From an uncultured Muribaculaceae bacterium (lineage in GTDB: Bacteria; Bacteroidota; Bacteroidia; Bacteroidales; Muribaculaceae), in the NCBI GenBank assembly GCA_905233915.1, contig CAJOFM010000001.1, positions 506,554 through 570,553 on the forward strand: a stretch of 64,000 nt of DNA, given 5' to 3'. The notes under the pieces are model-generated. The model made no database searches and had not been told where the DNA came from. It worked only from the letters and a program-made list of their open reading frames with translations. Positions 52,507-62,310 of the stretch are shown here, piece after piece. The position numbers and the translations under genes are program-made. Positions within the stretch are counted from its first letter, which is position 1. Each line of letters starts with the position of its first letter.

Positions 52507-54846
52507 TCATTTCACGACCACCTTACGGGAACGGGAGTCGCCAGTGACGAGATAAATACCTGACGGCAAGTCGATGTTACCGCTGTTAGCGGTGCTTGCC
52601 ACAAGATTAGCGTTTAAGTCATAGACCTCTAGCATTTCTCCAAGCGGGTTATCGATGGTGATTCCTCCAGGAGCGGGCAACGACTTCCATGTAGTAGTGC
52701 TGCCGCTGTTAAGGATCATCGATATAAGGGCGGTGACATCAGCCACGTTGATATCGTTGTCGCCGTTTAGGTTAGCGGCCATCACGTTGAATGGGGTGAC
52801 CTCATTGCCCAGGATGAAGGCGATAAGGGCGGTCACATCACTCACGTTGACCTTGCCATCCATATTCACGTCACCGGGGGTAAAGGCGGGAGCGGTCACT
52901 TCGCCACTGATGTCGGCATAGGCGGCGGCAACTCCTGCAGTGGCGGTGATGGTGCCTTGATACTCACCCATCTCAGCTGTGCTTGCCAGCCTCACGTAGA
53001 ATGTTTCGCCGCTGGGATCCAATGTGAGTGCTTGCGACCAGTTCTGTTGGTCGAGGCTCAGTTCAAAATCATCATCCACTGTGATTGATATTGCTTCCTC
53101 ATTGTCTTCGGACATGATAGTGACTTCGCTGATTGATGATTCACCGTTCAGTGTTGCTGTGAGCGGGGCTATGGCTCCATCAAAATAGAGTCTGGGCTCC
53201 GTGGGCTCGACGATAGGCGCGTAAATCGCAATATTGTCGATATTCAGTCGTGTTCCTGAAGTTTGCTGGAACATAAATCGCACATTGCCGGCGATGTTCA
53301 AGCCGTAGGTGAATTGTTGCAGGCTGTTGGTTGTGACAGTAGTCTCGGCGAGTTGGGTCCAATTGTTACCGCCATCGGTGCTGTATAGGACCTTGAATGT
53401 TGCGGCACCATCATTCTTCCAGTAGGCGGCATAGAACGAGATGCCGCTGGTGCCGGCAACGTCTTCCAGCATCGTGATTGAAGAAGTCGAACTCTTGCCG
53501 AAACGACAAGCCACCTCGTCAATCCAATGGTCGCCATCCTGGTTAAAGATGCCGGCGTTAACGAAATGCCACTGGTAGGCAGCACCCTGTACCGTCTTGG
53601 TGGCATAATTGCCATTATCCTGGGCGCAGCCTTCCCATGTCTCGATGTTGCTCTCGCCGCTGGGTGTGGGGTCAACGGGCGTTGTGCTCTGCTTGCGTGC
53701 CGTGAGGGTCACCGTGCTGCTTACCTCGTTGCTCGACAGGGTGAGGTAGCCTAAAGCGCTCTCGGCCTCGCCACTATAGGTGACAGTAACGGTTGTTCCG
53801 TCATTCACCGCATTGGCAGCCAGTTGGGTTGAGGAAACCGAGAATCCATCACCGCTGGTCGTCAGGCTGAGAGATTCGGTCAGGTTTGATCCCTTAACTG
53901 TCACTTGCTTGCTCACGCTAGTGGCTGTTGATGAAATAGTGCCCACATCGATGGTCGTGCCGCTGACGGGCTGAGTCAGGATTGGAGTCACAACAACAGT
54001 GCCATCTCCTGTCCAGGGTTGACCCTGCATGTTTCCCCAGATGTGTTCAGCCAGTTCGGGGTGGTCGATAAAGGGGTTGCGGTTGTCTTGCCAGGCGTAG
54101 GCATAGTTGTTGCGCTTGGTCTCTTTCTCGCTCACGGGGTCAAGTCGGTGCCACGCGATGAGCAGGTTGATGGCATAGGTGGTGAACACGGGGTAGTTGT
54201 TGCCCGCAAAAAAGACATTACCGCCCGATTGTGTCCAATTACTGATGATATTGTTATAGCAGGCCGCCATGTAGAAATAGGCACGCGCAAAGTCGCCCTT
54301 GTACTCGTCATCGGGCTCGAACACGGTTCCGCTATATCCGGGGTAGGTGCTGGAGCCCTTGCGCCCCTTGGCAACATACTGGCCGTTGGTCAATCGGGTG
54401 CCGCCCTCACACACGCCGTAGGGGTAGTTGGAGCGCTGATTGTTGACATAGCCGTCGGTGGGAACGATGTTAAAGATATCGCTGTATTGGGCAAGTTTTG
54501 AGCCGCCCCACCAACTCTTGGGCACCGAGTGTTCACGGTTGATACAGTCACCAATAGCCGAGTAATTACCGCACTTGTTACTATAGGTGTACTTGTCATA
54601 GTTGCTGTACATGTCGATATAGTAACCGTTGGGGTCGGTATCGGTGTCGGCATAGGCATCCCACAGGCCATCGTACCCGATGTTGGTGTGGCTTGTGATG
54701 ATACTATAGAGTGCCGTCAGCAGGGCTTGATCGCTCTTGTTGAGGGCATTAGCATAGTAGTTGCCCGGGCAAGGCTTGGGATCCTTGGCAACAACAACTA
54801 GCGCCATAGCCATGGTGATGGCTAAGGTTAAAATAGACCTTTTCAT
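52507..54846 (-). CDS. Secreted endonuclease I with dockerin-like repeats and T9SS-type tail
   Basis: A 779-residue exported nuclease. After the signal peptide (MKRSILTLAITMAMALVVVA), an endonuclease I (EndA/NucM) His-Me-finger domain covers about 25-280, with the active-site motif CINREHSVPKSWWGGS and conserved GYVNNQRSNYPYG. Two immunoglobulin-like modules follow, then a jelly-roll-like domain (about 405-545, WEGCAQDNGNYATK to NIDNIAIYAP), a dockerin-like pair at 658-713 and a sorting tail (SGIYLVTGDSRSRKVVVK). It probably degrades extracellular DNA at the surface (inference). It is paralogous to the adjacent gene at 54883-56694. Confidence 0.88.
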   Translation of the reverse strand: MKRSILTLAITMAMALVVVAKDPKPCPGNYYANALNKSDQALLTALYSIITSHTNIGYDGLWDAYADTDTDPNGYYIDMYSNYDKYTYSNKCGNYSAIGDCINREHSVPKSWWGGSKLAQYSDIFNIVPTDGYVNNQRSNYPYGVCEGGTRLTNGQYVAKGRKGSSTYPGYSGTVFEPDDEYKGDFARAYFYMAACYNNIISNWTQSGGNVFFAGNNYPVFTTYAINLLIAWHRLDPVSEKETKRNNYAYAWQDNRNPFIDHPELAEHIWGNMQGQPWTGDGTVVVTPILTQPVSGTTIDVGTISSTATSVSKQVTVKGSNLTESLSLTTSGDGFSVSSTQLAANAVNDGTTVTVTYSGEAESALGYLTLSSNEVSSTVTLTARKQSTTPVDPTPSGESNIETWEGCAQDNGNYATKTVQGAAYQWHFVNAGIFNQDGDHWIDEVACRFGKSSTSSITMLEDVAGTSGISFYAAYWKNDGAATFKVLYSTDGGNNWTQLAETTVTTNSLQQFTYGLNIAGNVRFMFQQTSGTRLNIDNIAIYAPIVEPTEPRLYFDGAIAPLTATLNGESSISEVTIMSEDNEEAISITVDDDFELSLDQQNWSQALTLDPSGETFYVRLASTAEMGEYQGTITATAGVAAAYADISGEVTAPAFTPGDVNMDGKVNVSDVTALIAFILGNEVTPFNVMAANLNGDNDINVADVTALISMILNSGSTTTWKSLPAPGGITIDNPLGEMLEVYDLNANLVASTANSGNIDLPSGIYLVTGDSRSRKVVVK

Positions 54847-54882
54847 TCTCTCAGTTATTAGCTTATAGTTTCGGTTTATGTT

Positions 54883-56694
54883 TTATATTGTGAGCACAAT
54901 GTCGATATCGGCGTTGATGTCGGCTACGGTTATCTCTCCGTCTCCGTTAACGTCGGCACGCTGCATGGTGTCATCATCGGCACCACCACCCAGAATGATG
55001 TTAATCAAGGCGTTGATGTCGGCAATGTTGACCTCGCCATCACCGTTGACGTCACCCTTCAACTGCTGGACGCGGCGATAGATAGTGATATCGTCAATGT
55101 TTACGCGAGAACCGGATACCTGGGAGATGCCGAAAGTTAATGGCCAGCTGCTTTCAACATCCAGAATGTAGTGCTGAAGGGCACCCCTGGTGACGGTAAC
55201 TGTCCCGAGACCGTACCATGAGCCGCCCATGTCAGAGCTGTAGGCAATCGAGAGCACGGCATCCTCGTCGTTGCCGAAGCTGGCTGCATAGAAGCCGATG
55301 GCAGTCACGTCGGTCACGCTCTCCAGCATGGTGAGGGCGCTGTTGCTGGTCTTGCCAAATCGGCATGAAAGCTCGCCATGACTCAAGTTGTCGGGCCAAA
55401 TGCCGGCATCCCTGAAGCGCCACAGGAAGGCATTGCCCGTGACATTGGTCGACCAATAGCCGCCGGTCTCACAACCTTCCCAGTCCTCGACAATGACGTT
55501 GCCCGGCACAACTGGCGGTGGAGTGGGGCCTTGTGGCTTGGCGGTGGCTGTGACGGTAAATGTGGTAGAAACCTCGTTATTGCTCAGGGTGATGGTATTG
55601 GCAAAAGTGCCTTCATCGTCGCCGGTGAACGTGATGTCAAACGAGGTGCCAGAATTGACCTCATTAGCCGAGAACGAGTTCTTGCTCACGTAGAAATATT
55701 CATTATCGCTCATCGACATCGATAGACCCTTGATCAGGTTAGTGCCCTTGACGGTAATCGTATATTTCAGCTCGGTGCCCACCGTGGTCTCGCCCAAGTC
55801 GATGGTCGAGCCGTCGGCAGGAGAAGTAATGGTAGCAGGGCCGTCATCGCCCGAACCTCTCCATGGCTGCGCTTGTTTGTTTCCCCAAATGTGCTCGGCC
55901 AACTCGGGATGGTCAATAAACGGGTTGCGGTTGCCTTGAATGCCATAGATGGCCTCGTTGCGCTTGATTTCCTTCTCACTCACGGGGTCCAGGCGGGTCC
56001 ATTCCATGAGCATGTTGATGGTCCAGGTCGAGAACGCCTTGTAGCCATTGCTGCGGTAGTCGAGCTGATCACTGCCTACCCAAGAGGGCAACTCGTTCTT
56101 GTAGCAGGTCACCATATAGAAATAGGTGCGCGCCAGGTCACCCTTGTACTCGTCATCGGGCTCAAACACGGTTCCGCGATAGCCGGGATAGGTGCAGGCG
56201 CCCAGTTTGCCCTTGGCGACGTAGCTACCATAGGTCAATCGGGTGCCATTGGCACAGACGCCATAGGGGTAGTTGCTACGCTGACTGTTTACTTTGATGT
56301 CGGTGGGATAAACATGGAACACATCGGTGTTCATGGGTGCGACTTCACCGTTGAACCAGCTGCGGGGAAAACTGTGCTCACGGTTATATCCCTCACCGAC
56401 ATTACTGGCCGACGAGCCGTTGTCGCTTGGTTTGTAGCGGCAGTTGCTGTAGATGTCGATGATATAGCCCTGGTCATCCACATCGGCTTTCCTGAAAGCG
56501 TTCAGTAGGCCGCTGGAGTATGATACCTCGGTGTGGTTGCGGATGATGTTTCTCAAAGCGGTCATCAATGCCTCGTCACTCTTTCCCAACGCGTTGTTGT
56601 AGTATCCCGAGGGCTCGACAGCCATGGCGGTAAAGGCTGTTGCCAGCAAAGCCATGAACAGCAGGGTGAAGTGTTGTTTATAGTTTTTCATCAT
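54883..56694 (-). CDS. Secreted endonuclease I with C-terminal dockerin-like repeats
   Basis: A 603-residue paralogue of the neighbouring nuclease, sharing the N-terminal endonuclease I domain (EGYNREHSFPRSWFNGEV active site), one immunoglobulin-like module and a jelly-roll-like domain (VEDWEGCETGGYWSTNV to NIDDITIY). It ends with a dockerin-like pair at 547-603 and lacks the T9SS-type tail. The signal peptide begins MMKNYKQHFTLLFMALLATA; either Met may start. The two genes are in tandem, 36 bases apart, suggesting duplication followed by divergence. Confidence 0.88.
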   Translation of the reverse strand: MMKNYKQHFTLLFMALLATAFTAMAVEPSGYYNNALGKSDEALMTALRNIIRNHTEVSYSSGLLNAFRKADVDDQGYIIDIYSNCRYKPSDNGSSASNVGEGYNREHSFPRSWFNGEVAPMNTDVFHVYPTDIKVNSQRSNYPYGVCANGTRLTYGSYVAKGKLGACTYPGYRGTVFEPDDEYKGDLARTYFYMVTCYKNELPSWVGSDQLDYRSNGYKAFSTWTINMLMEWTRLDPVSEKEIKRNEAIYGIQGNRNPFIDHPELAEHIWGNKQAQPWRGSGDDGPATITSPADGSTIDLGETTVGTELKYTITVKGTNLIKGLSMSMSDNEYFYVSKNSFSANEVNSGTSFDITFTGDDEGTFANTITLSNNEVSTTFTVTATAKPQGPTPPPVVPGNVIVEDWEGCETGGYWSTNVTGNAFLWRFRDAGIWPDNLSHGELSCRFGKTSNSALTMLESVTDVTAIGFYAASFGNDEDAVLSIAYSSDMGGSWYGLGTVTVTRGALQHYILDVESSWPLTFGISQVSGSRVNIDDITIYRRVQQLKGDVNGDGEVNIADINALINIILGGGADDDTMQRADVNGDGEITVADINADIDIVLTI

Positions 56695-56723
56695 GTCTAG
56701 CGTAGTAAAAGTTATCGGTTGGT

Positions 56724-57782
56724 CTATTTCTTGTTTCTGGCAGCGGATTGCTTGTTCACTTGTCCTGCAAGCATGCCGCAGGCTGCCGAGATGTCCTCAC
56801 CGCGGCTGCGGCGGATGGTGCATGTCACGCCCTTGCCGTTGAGGTAGTCGCGGAAGTAGGTCATGCGTTCGTCACTGCTGGTGCGCAGCTTCTCGATACC
56901 GGGAATCATGTGGTAACGGATGAGGTTCACGCGCACGTGCTCGTTGGGCAGCAACTCACGCAATTTCTCGGCATGAGGGATATCATCGTTGAACCATTGC
57001 CAACAGATGTATTCCACCGAGAGGCGGCGCTGATGGGCAAAATCGTAATTGCTCAGCAAATCCATTACACGGTCAATAGGGGAGATGCGCTCGATGGGCA
57101 TCATCGATGAACGCTCCTCTTGAACCGCATTGTGAACGCTCACAGCGATATGCACGCTGGTTTGCTCACACAGGATTCTCAATTCAGGAAGTTTGCCCAC
57201 AGTCGATACAGTCACTCGCTTAGGGCTCCATGCCAGACCCCAAGGCTCGGTGAGGATGGCAATGACACGCATCACCTCGTCGAGGTTGTCAAGCGGCTCG
57301 CCCATGCCCATGAACACGACATTGGTCAACTTGTCGCTGTCGGGAATGCTCAGCACCTGGTTGATAATCTGGTTGGATGTGAGGTTGCCGTGGAAACCCT
57401 GCTTGCCGGTCATGCAGAAGTAGCAGTTCATGCGGCACCCTTTCTGTGAAGAGATGCACAACGTGGCGCGATCTTCCTCGGGAATGTAAACAGCCTCGAT
57501 GGCCTGTTTGTCACCGACGTTAAACAGGTATTTCACTGTGCCGTCCTCGCTGCTCGCAGCCTGGCTCGGTGGGTACAGCCCAACACAGTAGCGGCTGGCC
57601 AGCAGTTCGCGGTTAGCTTTGGAAATGTTGAGCATCTGCTCAAAGTCAGTCACTCGTTTTTGGTAAATCCATCCGGCCAACTGTTTGGCCACAAAGCGGG
57701 GCATTCCTAATGCGGAAACCGCATCCTGCATCTCCTCAAGGGTCATGCCTGCCATCGGCTGCAAAGTCTTGTCGTTGCTCAT
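56724..57782 (-). CDS. rlmN: 23S rRNA (adenine-2503-C2) methyltransferase
   Basis: RlmN (352 residues from the chosen start) is a radical SAM enzyme that methylates A2503 of 23S rRNA and A37 of some tRNAs. The cluster motif CRMNCYFCMTGKQG (CxxxCxxC) follows ATLCISSQKG. The substrate Cys region near the C-terminus is SRGEDISAACGMLAG, and NVVFMGMGEPLDNLD and SVHNAVQEERSSMMPI are typical. The frame extends to 57854, but a perfect -7 box lies in between, so the ATG at 57782 (MSNDKTLQPMAG) is preferred. Confidence 0.94.
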   Translation of the reverse strand: MSNDKTLQPMAGMTLEEMQDAVSALGMPRFVAKQLAGWIYQKRVTDFEQMLNISKANRELLASRYCVGLYPPSQAASSEDGTVKYLFNVGDKQAIEAVYIPEEDRATLCISSQKGCRMNCYFCMTGKQGFHGNLTSNQIINQVLSIPDSDKLTNVVFMGMGEPLDNLDEVMRVIAILTEPWGLAWSPKRVTVSTVGKLPELRILCEQTSVHIAVSVHNAVQEERSSMMPIERISPIDRVMDLLSNYDFAHQRRLSVEYICWQWFNDDIPHAEKLRELLPNEHVRVNLIRYHMIPGIEKLRTSSDERMTYFRDYLNGKGVTCTIRRSRGEDISAACGMLAGQVNKQSAARNKK

Positions 57783-57815
57783 CGTTTTGAAATCTATGTA
57801 TAATGGTTTAACCCG

Positions 57816-57823
57816 CAAAGTTA
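57816..57823 (-). promoter_or_regulatory. -7 box of rlmN
   Basis: On the minus strand TAACTTTG fits TAnnTTTG exactly, with a leader of about 30 bases to the ATG at 57782. No -33 TTG at usual spacing. Confidence 0.55.
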
Positions 57824-57929
57824 CATAAAAGTTTCCACTACTGGAAATCTTCACTCAAGATGTTGAGGTTTTGGTCATAATATTCTAAAAAAGAGGGTGG
57901 GGCACATCCGTTTTTGACTTCTTATAGCC

Positions 57930-58751
57930 TTATGGGTATACTTCAATACCAAGCATCTGTTTCAGGTGGGTTTCGAGGATGTGGAATGCAGGGGCGACCA
58001 TGCCGCCATGCCCGTGGCCGTCAATCTCGTAGAGGTAGGTGTACTGATGACCTGCGAGTTTCATCATGCGGGCGAGGTACTGGTTCTCGTCATAGCGGCC
58101 GTAGAGTTCCAGCTCACGGTCACCGCAAATCAGCACCAGCGGTGGGCAATCACTGCGAACCCAATAGAGCGGCGCATACTTGTCGATGGTCGGTTGCAGT
58201 GGCGGGATGCCCTGCATCTTGCGCACGTTGTAGTGGGTGATGGCCTGTCCGCTGAACGGGACGTACATCATCACATTGTCGGCATCAATGCCATAGTTCG
58301 CCAGCCAATGTTTATCAAGGCAAAGCATCATCGAGATGTAACCGCCTGCCGAGTGTCCGGTCACGACAATTTTGTGGGCATCGCCACCAAATTCGGCAAT
58401 ATGCCTGAACACCCATGCAACCGCCTCGGCGGAATCATCGAGCGTCTCATCGATAGTCACATGTGGTAACAGCCTGTAGTTCACCCCGACAACCACTAGA
58501 CCCTTTTCCTTGAGTTGCGCCGGGATTTCCTTGTTGCCACCCTCCAGGCCTCCACCATGGAACCACACGATGACCGGGGCTTGGGTCACGCCCTCGGGAT
58601 GATACACATCAAGTTTCAGCCGTTCGAGCGAGTAGGCGTCGTTCTTGTGGGTATAACTGATGTCGTTGACCTGCTTGTAGCCTTGGGCATTCACGGTGAT
58701 GCACAGAAATGCCAGGAGCAGTGATACTAAAATTCTGGTTATTGTATTCAT
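57930..58751 (-). CDS. Exported alpha/beta hydrolase (esterase, BD-FAE/HSL-like)
   Basis: A 273-residue esterase with a signal peptide (MNTITRILVSLLLAFLCITV). The oxyanion-hole motif VIVWFHGGGLEGG (HGGG), the nucleophile elbow VVTGHSAGGYISM (GHSAG) and the late CGDRELE and DGHGHGGMV (Asp and His of the triad) are present, as in hormone-sensitive-lipase-like acetyl or feruloyl esterases. Such secreted esterases often deacylate plant polysaccharides. No glycoside hydrolase is adjacent, so the substrate is open. Confidence 0.85.
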   Translation of the reverse strand: MNTITRILVSLLLAFLCITVNAQGYKQVNDISYTHKNDAYSLERLKLDVYHPEGVTQAPVIVWFHGGGLEGGNKEIPAQLKEKGLVVVGVNYRLLPHVTIDETLDDSAEAVAWVFRHIAEFGGDAHKIVVTGHSAGGYISMMLCLDKHWLANYGIDADNVMMYVPFSGQAITHYNVRKMQGIPPLQPTIDKYAPLYWVRSDCPPLVLICGDRELELYGRYDENQYLARMMKLAGHQYTYLYEIDGHGHGGMVAPAFHILETHLKQMLGIEVYP

Positions 58752-58857
58752 AACGCTTGATTTGTCGGGTTGAATAGATTTGACCTTGAAGTTTTTTAAT
58801 GCAAAATCGTGAAATTAGCATTAGCCCCGCAGGGTAATAGCATTGCCTTTATTCCAA

Positions 58858-58892
58858 ACGAGGGTGAGCCAAATTACTTGACGCACCCTCGT
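58858..58892 (-). terminator. Hairpin after pruA
   Basis: ACGAGGGTG (58858-58866) and CACCCTCGT (58884-58892) are perfect complements. On the minus strand the helix follows the pruA stop by about 26 bases, with only a weak T-rich end. Confidence 0.6.
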
Positions 58893-58918
58893 AATAGATA
58901 TTGTTAAAGCCTAAAGCT

Positions 58919-60544
58919 TTACTTCATGTAAGTGTAGCGGTAGTCCGTCGGCGGAACGAGAGTCTCCTTGATGACGCGCGGAATGATCCAGCGGATGAGG
59001 TTGAACTCACCACCAGCCTTGTCGTTGGTACCGCTGGCACGTGCACCGCCAAAGGGCTGCATGCCCACAACGGCACCGGTCGGCTTGTCGTTGATGTAGA
59101 AGTTACCGGCAGCATAGCACAACTTGTCGGTGAGCTTCTCAACCTCGAGACGGTCACGGCCCCAAACGGCACCGGTCAGACCGTAAGGCGAGGTCTCGTC
59201 ACACAAGCGGGCAGCCTCGTTCACCTTGTCGTCGTCGTAGGGGTAAACCGTCAGCACGGGGCCGAAGATTTCCTCTTCCATCGACTTGAAGCGAGGATTG
59301 GTGGTCTCGATCACGGTGGGCTCAACAAACCAGCCTTTCTTCTTGTCGCACTTGCCACCGATGACGATCTTGGCATCCTCGGCCTTCTTGGCAAAGTCGA
59401 TATAGCTCTTGCACTTGTCGAATGAAGCCTCGTCGATCACAGCGTTGATGAAGTTCATGGGATCCTTCACGTCGCCCATCTTCACCTCCTTGCACATAGC
59501 CTTGATGTCCTTCAATACATCGGGCCACAGGCTCTTGGGAATGTACATGCGCGATGCTGCCGAGCACTTCTGGCCCTGGAACTCAAACGCACCGCAGAAG
59601 GCTGCAGTAGCCACGGCCTTCTTGTCGGCACTGGGGTGAACAAAGATGAAGTCCTTGCCGCCGGTCTCGCCCACGAGACGGGGGTAGGAGATGTACTTGT
59701 CCACGTTCAGGCTAGCCTGCTTCCACAGTGACTTGAAGGTGGCGGTGCTACCGGTGAAGTGGATGCCGCTGAAGTACTTGCTGTTGGTGGCAACCTCGCC
59801 TATGAGGGCGCCGCTACCGGGCAGGAAGTTGATTACGCCGTCGGGCAGACCGGCTTCCTTGTAGAGCTGCATCAAGTAGTAGTTGCTCAGCAGGGCAGTG
59901 GTCGAGGGTTTCCACAGGGCCACGTTACCCATCAGCACGGGAGACATGCACAGGTTGCTGGCAATCGAGGTGAAGTTAAACGGGGTAACAGCCAGGATAA
60001 AGCCTTCCAGGGGACGATACTCGGTGTGGTTCAACTGGCCAACGCCATCCTTGGGCTGCATGCCGTAGATCTTGCTGGCATAGTGCACATTGTAGCGGAA
60101 GAAGTCGATGGTCTCGCAGGCCGAGTCGATTTCAGCCTGGTAGAAGTTCTTGCTCTGGCCCAGCATCGTGGCGGCATTCATGATGGGACGATACTTGGTG
60201 GCGAGCAGCTCGGCCATCTTCATCACGATAGCGGCGCGGGTGGTCCAGGGAGTGCGGCTCCACTCTTTCCAAGCCTTCATGGCAGCGTCAATCGCCATCT
60301 TGATCTCTTTCTTGCCCACCTTGTGGTAGGTGGCAAGCACGTGCTTGTGGTCGTGGGGGCAGGTCACTTGACCCGTGTCACCGGTGCGGATTTCCTTGCC
60401 ACCGATGATGATGGGGATGTCAACCACGATTTTGCTCTGGCGCTCGAGTTCTGCCTCGAGGGCAACGCGCTCGGGCGAGCCGGGCATGTAAGCCTTCACC
60501 GGCTCATTGGCGGGAAGGGGAAAATTGATAACAGCGTTATTCAT
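58919..60544 (-). CDS. pruA: L-glutamate gamma-semialdehyde dehydrogenase
   Basis: A 541-residue aldehyde dehydrogenase of the PruA/RocA group, oxidising glutamate semialdehyde to glutamate with NAD(P)+ in proline, arginine and ornithine breakdown. NAD-binding FHFTGSTATFKSLW (GSTxT), the general-base region VGETGGKDFIFV and the nucleophile motif GAFEFQGQKCSAASRMYIP (Cys) are intact. The C-terminal GGARASGTNDKAGGEFNLIR is specific to this group. It follows rocD on the same strand, and the product of RocD is its substrate. Confidence 0.93.
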   Translation of the reverse strand: MNNAVINFPLPANEPVKAYMPGSPERVALEAELERQSKIVVDIPIIIGGKEIRTGDTGQVTCPHDHKHVLATYHKVGKKEIKMAIDAAMKAWKEWSRTPWTTRAAIVMKMAELLATKYRPIMNAATMLGQSKNFYQAEIDSACETIDFFRYNVHYASKIYGMQPKDGVGQLNHTEYRPLEGFILAVTPFNFTSIASNLCMSPVLMGNVALWKPSTTALLSNYYLMQLYKEAGLPDGVINFLPGSGALIGEVATNSKYFSGIHFTGSTATFKSLWKQASLNVDKYISYPRLVGETGGKDFIFVHPSADKKAVATAAFCGAFEFQGQKCSAASRMYIPKSLWPDVLKDIKAMCKEVKMGDVKDPMNFINAVIDEASFDKCKSYIDFAKKAEDAKIVIGGKCDKKKGWFVEPTVIETTNPRFKSMEEEIFGPVLTVYPYDDDKVNEAARLCDETSPYGLTGAVWGRDRLEVEKLTDKLCYAAGNFYINDKPTGAVVGMQPFGGARASGTNDKAGGEFNLIRWIIPRVIKETLVPPTDYRYTYMK

Positions 60545-60584
60545 TATTGTAAGTTTTTAGTTGTGAATTTTAAGTTTTATTGTT

Positions 60585-60692
60585 GGGCCTTGCCTCGGCA
60601 AGCCCGTTAAGCAAGAGTAGTGTCGCCTGATTTCGGCCGAGTCACTATCCTTTAAACTTCAAGTGCCGCAAGCCATAGACTTGCGACACTTG
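60585..60692 (-). repeat. Hairpin cluster between rocD and pruA
   Basis: The 158-base gap contains GGGCCTTGCC/GGCAAGCCC (60585-60605), an imperfect TAGTGTCG/CGAGTCACTA helix (about 60618-60648) and CAAGTGCCGCAAG/CTTGCGACACTTG (60660-60692, one mismatch). They lie downstream of rocD and upstream of pruA on the minus strand. They could attenuate, process or terminate the rocD transcript. Confidence 0.55.
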
Positions 60693-60702
60693 AATATAAG
60701 AT

Positions 60703-61995
60703 TTATCCGAACATCTGCTCGAAGGTCTTCTTGATAATCTCAATAGCTTCCATAAGTTCCTCCTTGTTGATGCACAAGGGGGGAGCGAAGCGGATGATGT
60801 GGTCGTGGGTCGGCTTGGCCAGCAGGCCGTTGTCACGCAGCTTCAGGCAGATGTCCCAAGCGGTCTTGCCCTCGACGGGCTTGGTGACGATGGCGTTCAA
60901 CAGACCGCGACCGCGCACCTGCACGATAAACGGTGAGTTGATTTTCTCAATCTCCTCGCGGAAGATCTTACCCATCTTCTCGGCATTCTGAACGAGTTTC
61001 TCGTCCTTCACCACCTTCAAGGCTTCGATGGCAACGCGGGCAGCCAGGGGGAAGCCACCGAAGGTCGAGCCGTGCTCACCGGGCTTCACGTTGAGCATGA
61101 TGTCGTCGTCGGCCAGGCAAGCCGATACGGGCAGCACACCACCACCCAGGGCCTTGCCCAGGATCACGATGTCGGGACGGATGCCGTCGTGCTGTGAGCA
61201 CAGCATCTTACCCGTGCGGGCGATACCGGTCTGTACCTCGTCGGCAATGAACAGCACGTTGTGCGCGTGGCACAGGTCAAAGCATTTCTTCAGGTAGCCG
61301 TCATCGGGAACAAAGACGCCAGCCTCACCCTGGATGGGCTCAGCGATGAATGCGGCAACCTCCTTGCCATGCTCCTTGAGCGCCTTCTCGAGGGCCTTGG
61401 GATCATTGTAGGGGATGCGGATGAAACCAGGAGTCAAGGGACCGTAGTTAGCATAGCTGTCCGGGTCGTTACTCATGGTGATGACAGTCACGGTGCGGCC
61501 GTGGAAGTTGCCCTCGCAGCAGATGATTTTCACCTTGTCGTTGGGGATACCTTTCTTAACGACGCCCCAGCGGCGGGCCAGCTTCAGGGCGGTCTCAACA
61601 CCCTCAGCACCGGTGTTCATGGGCAACACCTTATCGTAACCGAAGTAGGAGTGCATGAATTTCTCATACTCGCAGAAAGCCTCGTTGTAGAATGCGCGAG
61701 AGGTCAGACACAACTTGTTGGTCTGGTCTTTCAAGGCCTTCACGATGCGGGGGTGGCAGTGACCCTGGTTTACGGCACTGTAGGCCGAGAGGAAGTCGAA
61801 ATACTTCTTGCCCTCAACGTCCCATACATAGATGCCCTTACCTTTCTTCAGGACTACAGGCAGGGGATGGTAGTTGTGAGCGCCGTAGCGTTCTTCCATC
61901 GCGATGTAACTCTTGGTCTTTGCACCCAGAGGAGCGGGCTTGCTGCAATCCTCTTTTTTGCACTTACACGGTTTTTTAGCTGTTGCTTTCTTCAT
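60703..61995 (-). CDS. rocD: Ornithine--oxo-acid transaminase
   Basis: A 430-residue PLP enzyme converting ornithine and 2-oxoglutarate to glutamate semialdehyde and glutamate. Class III aminotransferase features are clear: [56 protein letters not shown] (PLP-binding Asp), the lysine loop [15 protein letters not shown] and [14 protein letters not shown]. The N-terminus carries an unusual Lys- and Cys-rich extension ([14 protein letters not shown], cysteines at 10, 12 and 17) before the family start [20 protein letters not shown]. pruA lies 158 bases downstream and completes the pathway. Confidence 0.92.
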   Translation of the reverse strand: MKKATAKKPCKCKKEDCSKPAPLGAKTKSYIAMEERYGAHNYHPLPVVLKKGKGIYVWDVEGKKYFDFLSAYSAVNQGHCHPRIVKALKDQTNKLCLTSRAFYNEAFCEYEKFMHSYFGYDKVLPMNTGAEGVETALKLARRWGVVKKGIPNDKVKIICCEGNFHGRTVTVITMSNDPDSYANYGPLTPGFIRIPYNDPKALEKALKEHGKEVAAFIAEPIQGEAGVFVPDDGYLKKCFDLCHAHNVLFIADEVQTGIARTGKMLCSQHDGIRPDIVILGKALGGGVLPVSACLADDDIMLNVKPGEHGSTFGGFPLAARVAIEALKVVKDEKLVQNAEKMGKIFREEIEKINSPFIVQVRGRGLLNAIVTKPVEGKTAWDICLKLRDNGLLAKPTHDHIIRFAPPLCINKEELMEAIEIIKKTFEQMFG

Positions 61996-62310
61996 TGGTT
62001 AAGTTGATTGTTATTAAATGGTTAATGTTAAAGTGAAATTTTGATTGCAAATATAATTTATAAATATGAAAACAGCTTAGGTTTCACATAATTTAACGCA
62101 ACTAGTTATTCACATTCCAGTTGCCTAACAATACAAGATTGAGGTGAATGCAATAGCAAGAACAGACAACAATAATCTCAATTCAATTGGTGCTGGATAC
62201 AGCAACTGGTTGTAGGGTTGTTGAATTAAAAAAAATTAGGAAAAATTATTTTATGTTTTAATAATAATCACGATATTTGTGGCAAATAACAACTAATATT
62301 AACTTTAACA
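61996..62310. other. Divergent intergenic region, 315 bases
   Basis: This region lies between rocD (minus) and the leucine-rich-repeat gene (plus). It contains the rocD -7 box and, for the plus gene, a near-consensus GATATTTG at 62272-62279. A six-base GCAACT/AGTTGC dyad occurs in the 62098-62125 stretch. I see no RNA gene or open frame in it. Confidence 0.5.
62048..62055 (-). promoter_or_regulatory. -7 box of rocD
   Basis: On the minus strand TATATTTG fits TAnnTTTG, with a leader of about 45-50 bases. No -33 partner at usual spacing. Confidence 0.5.
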
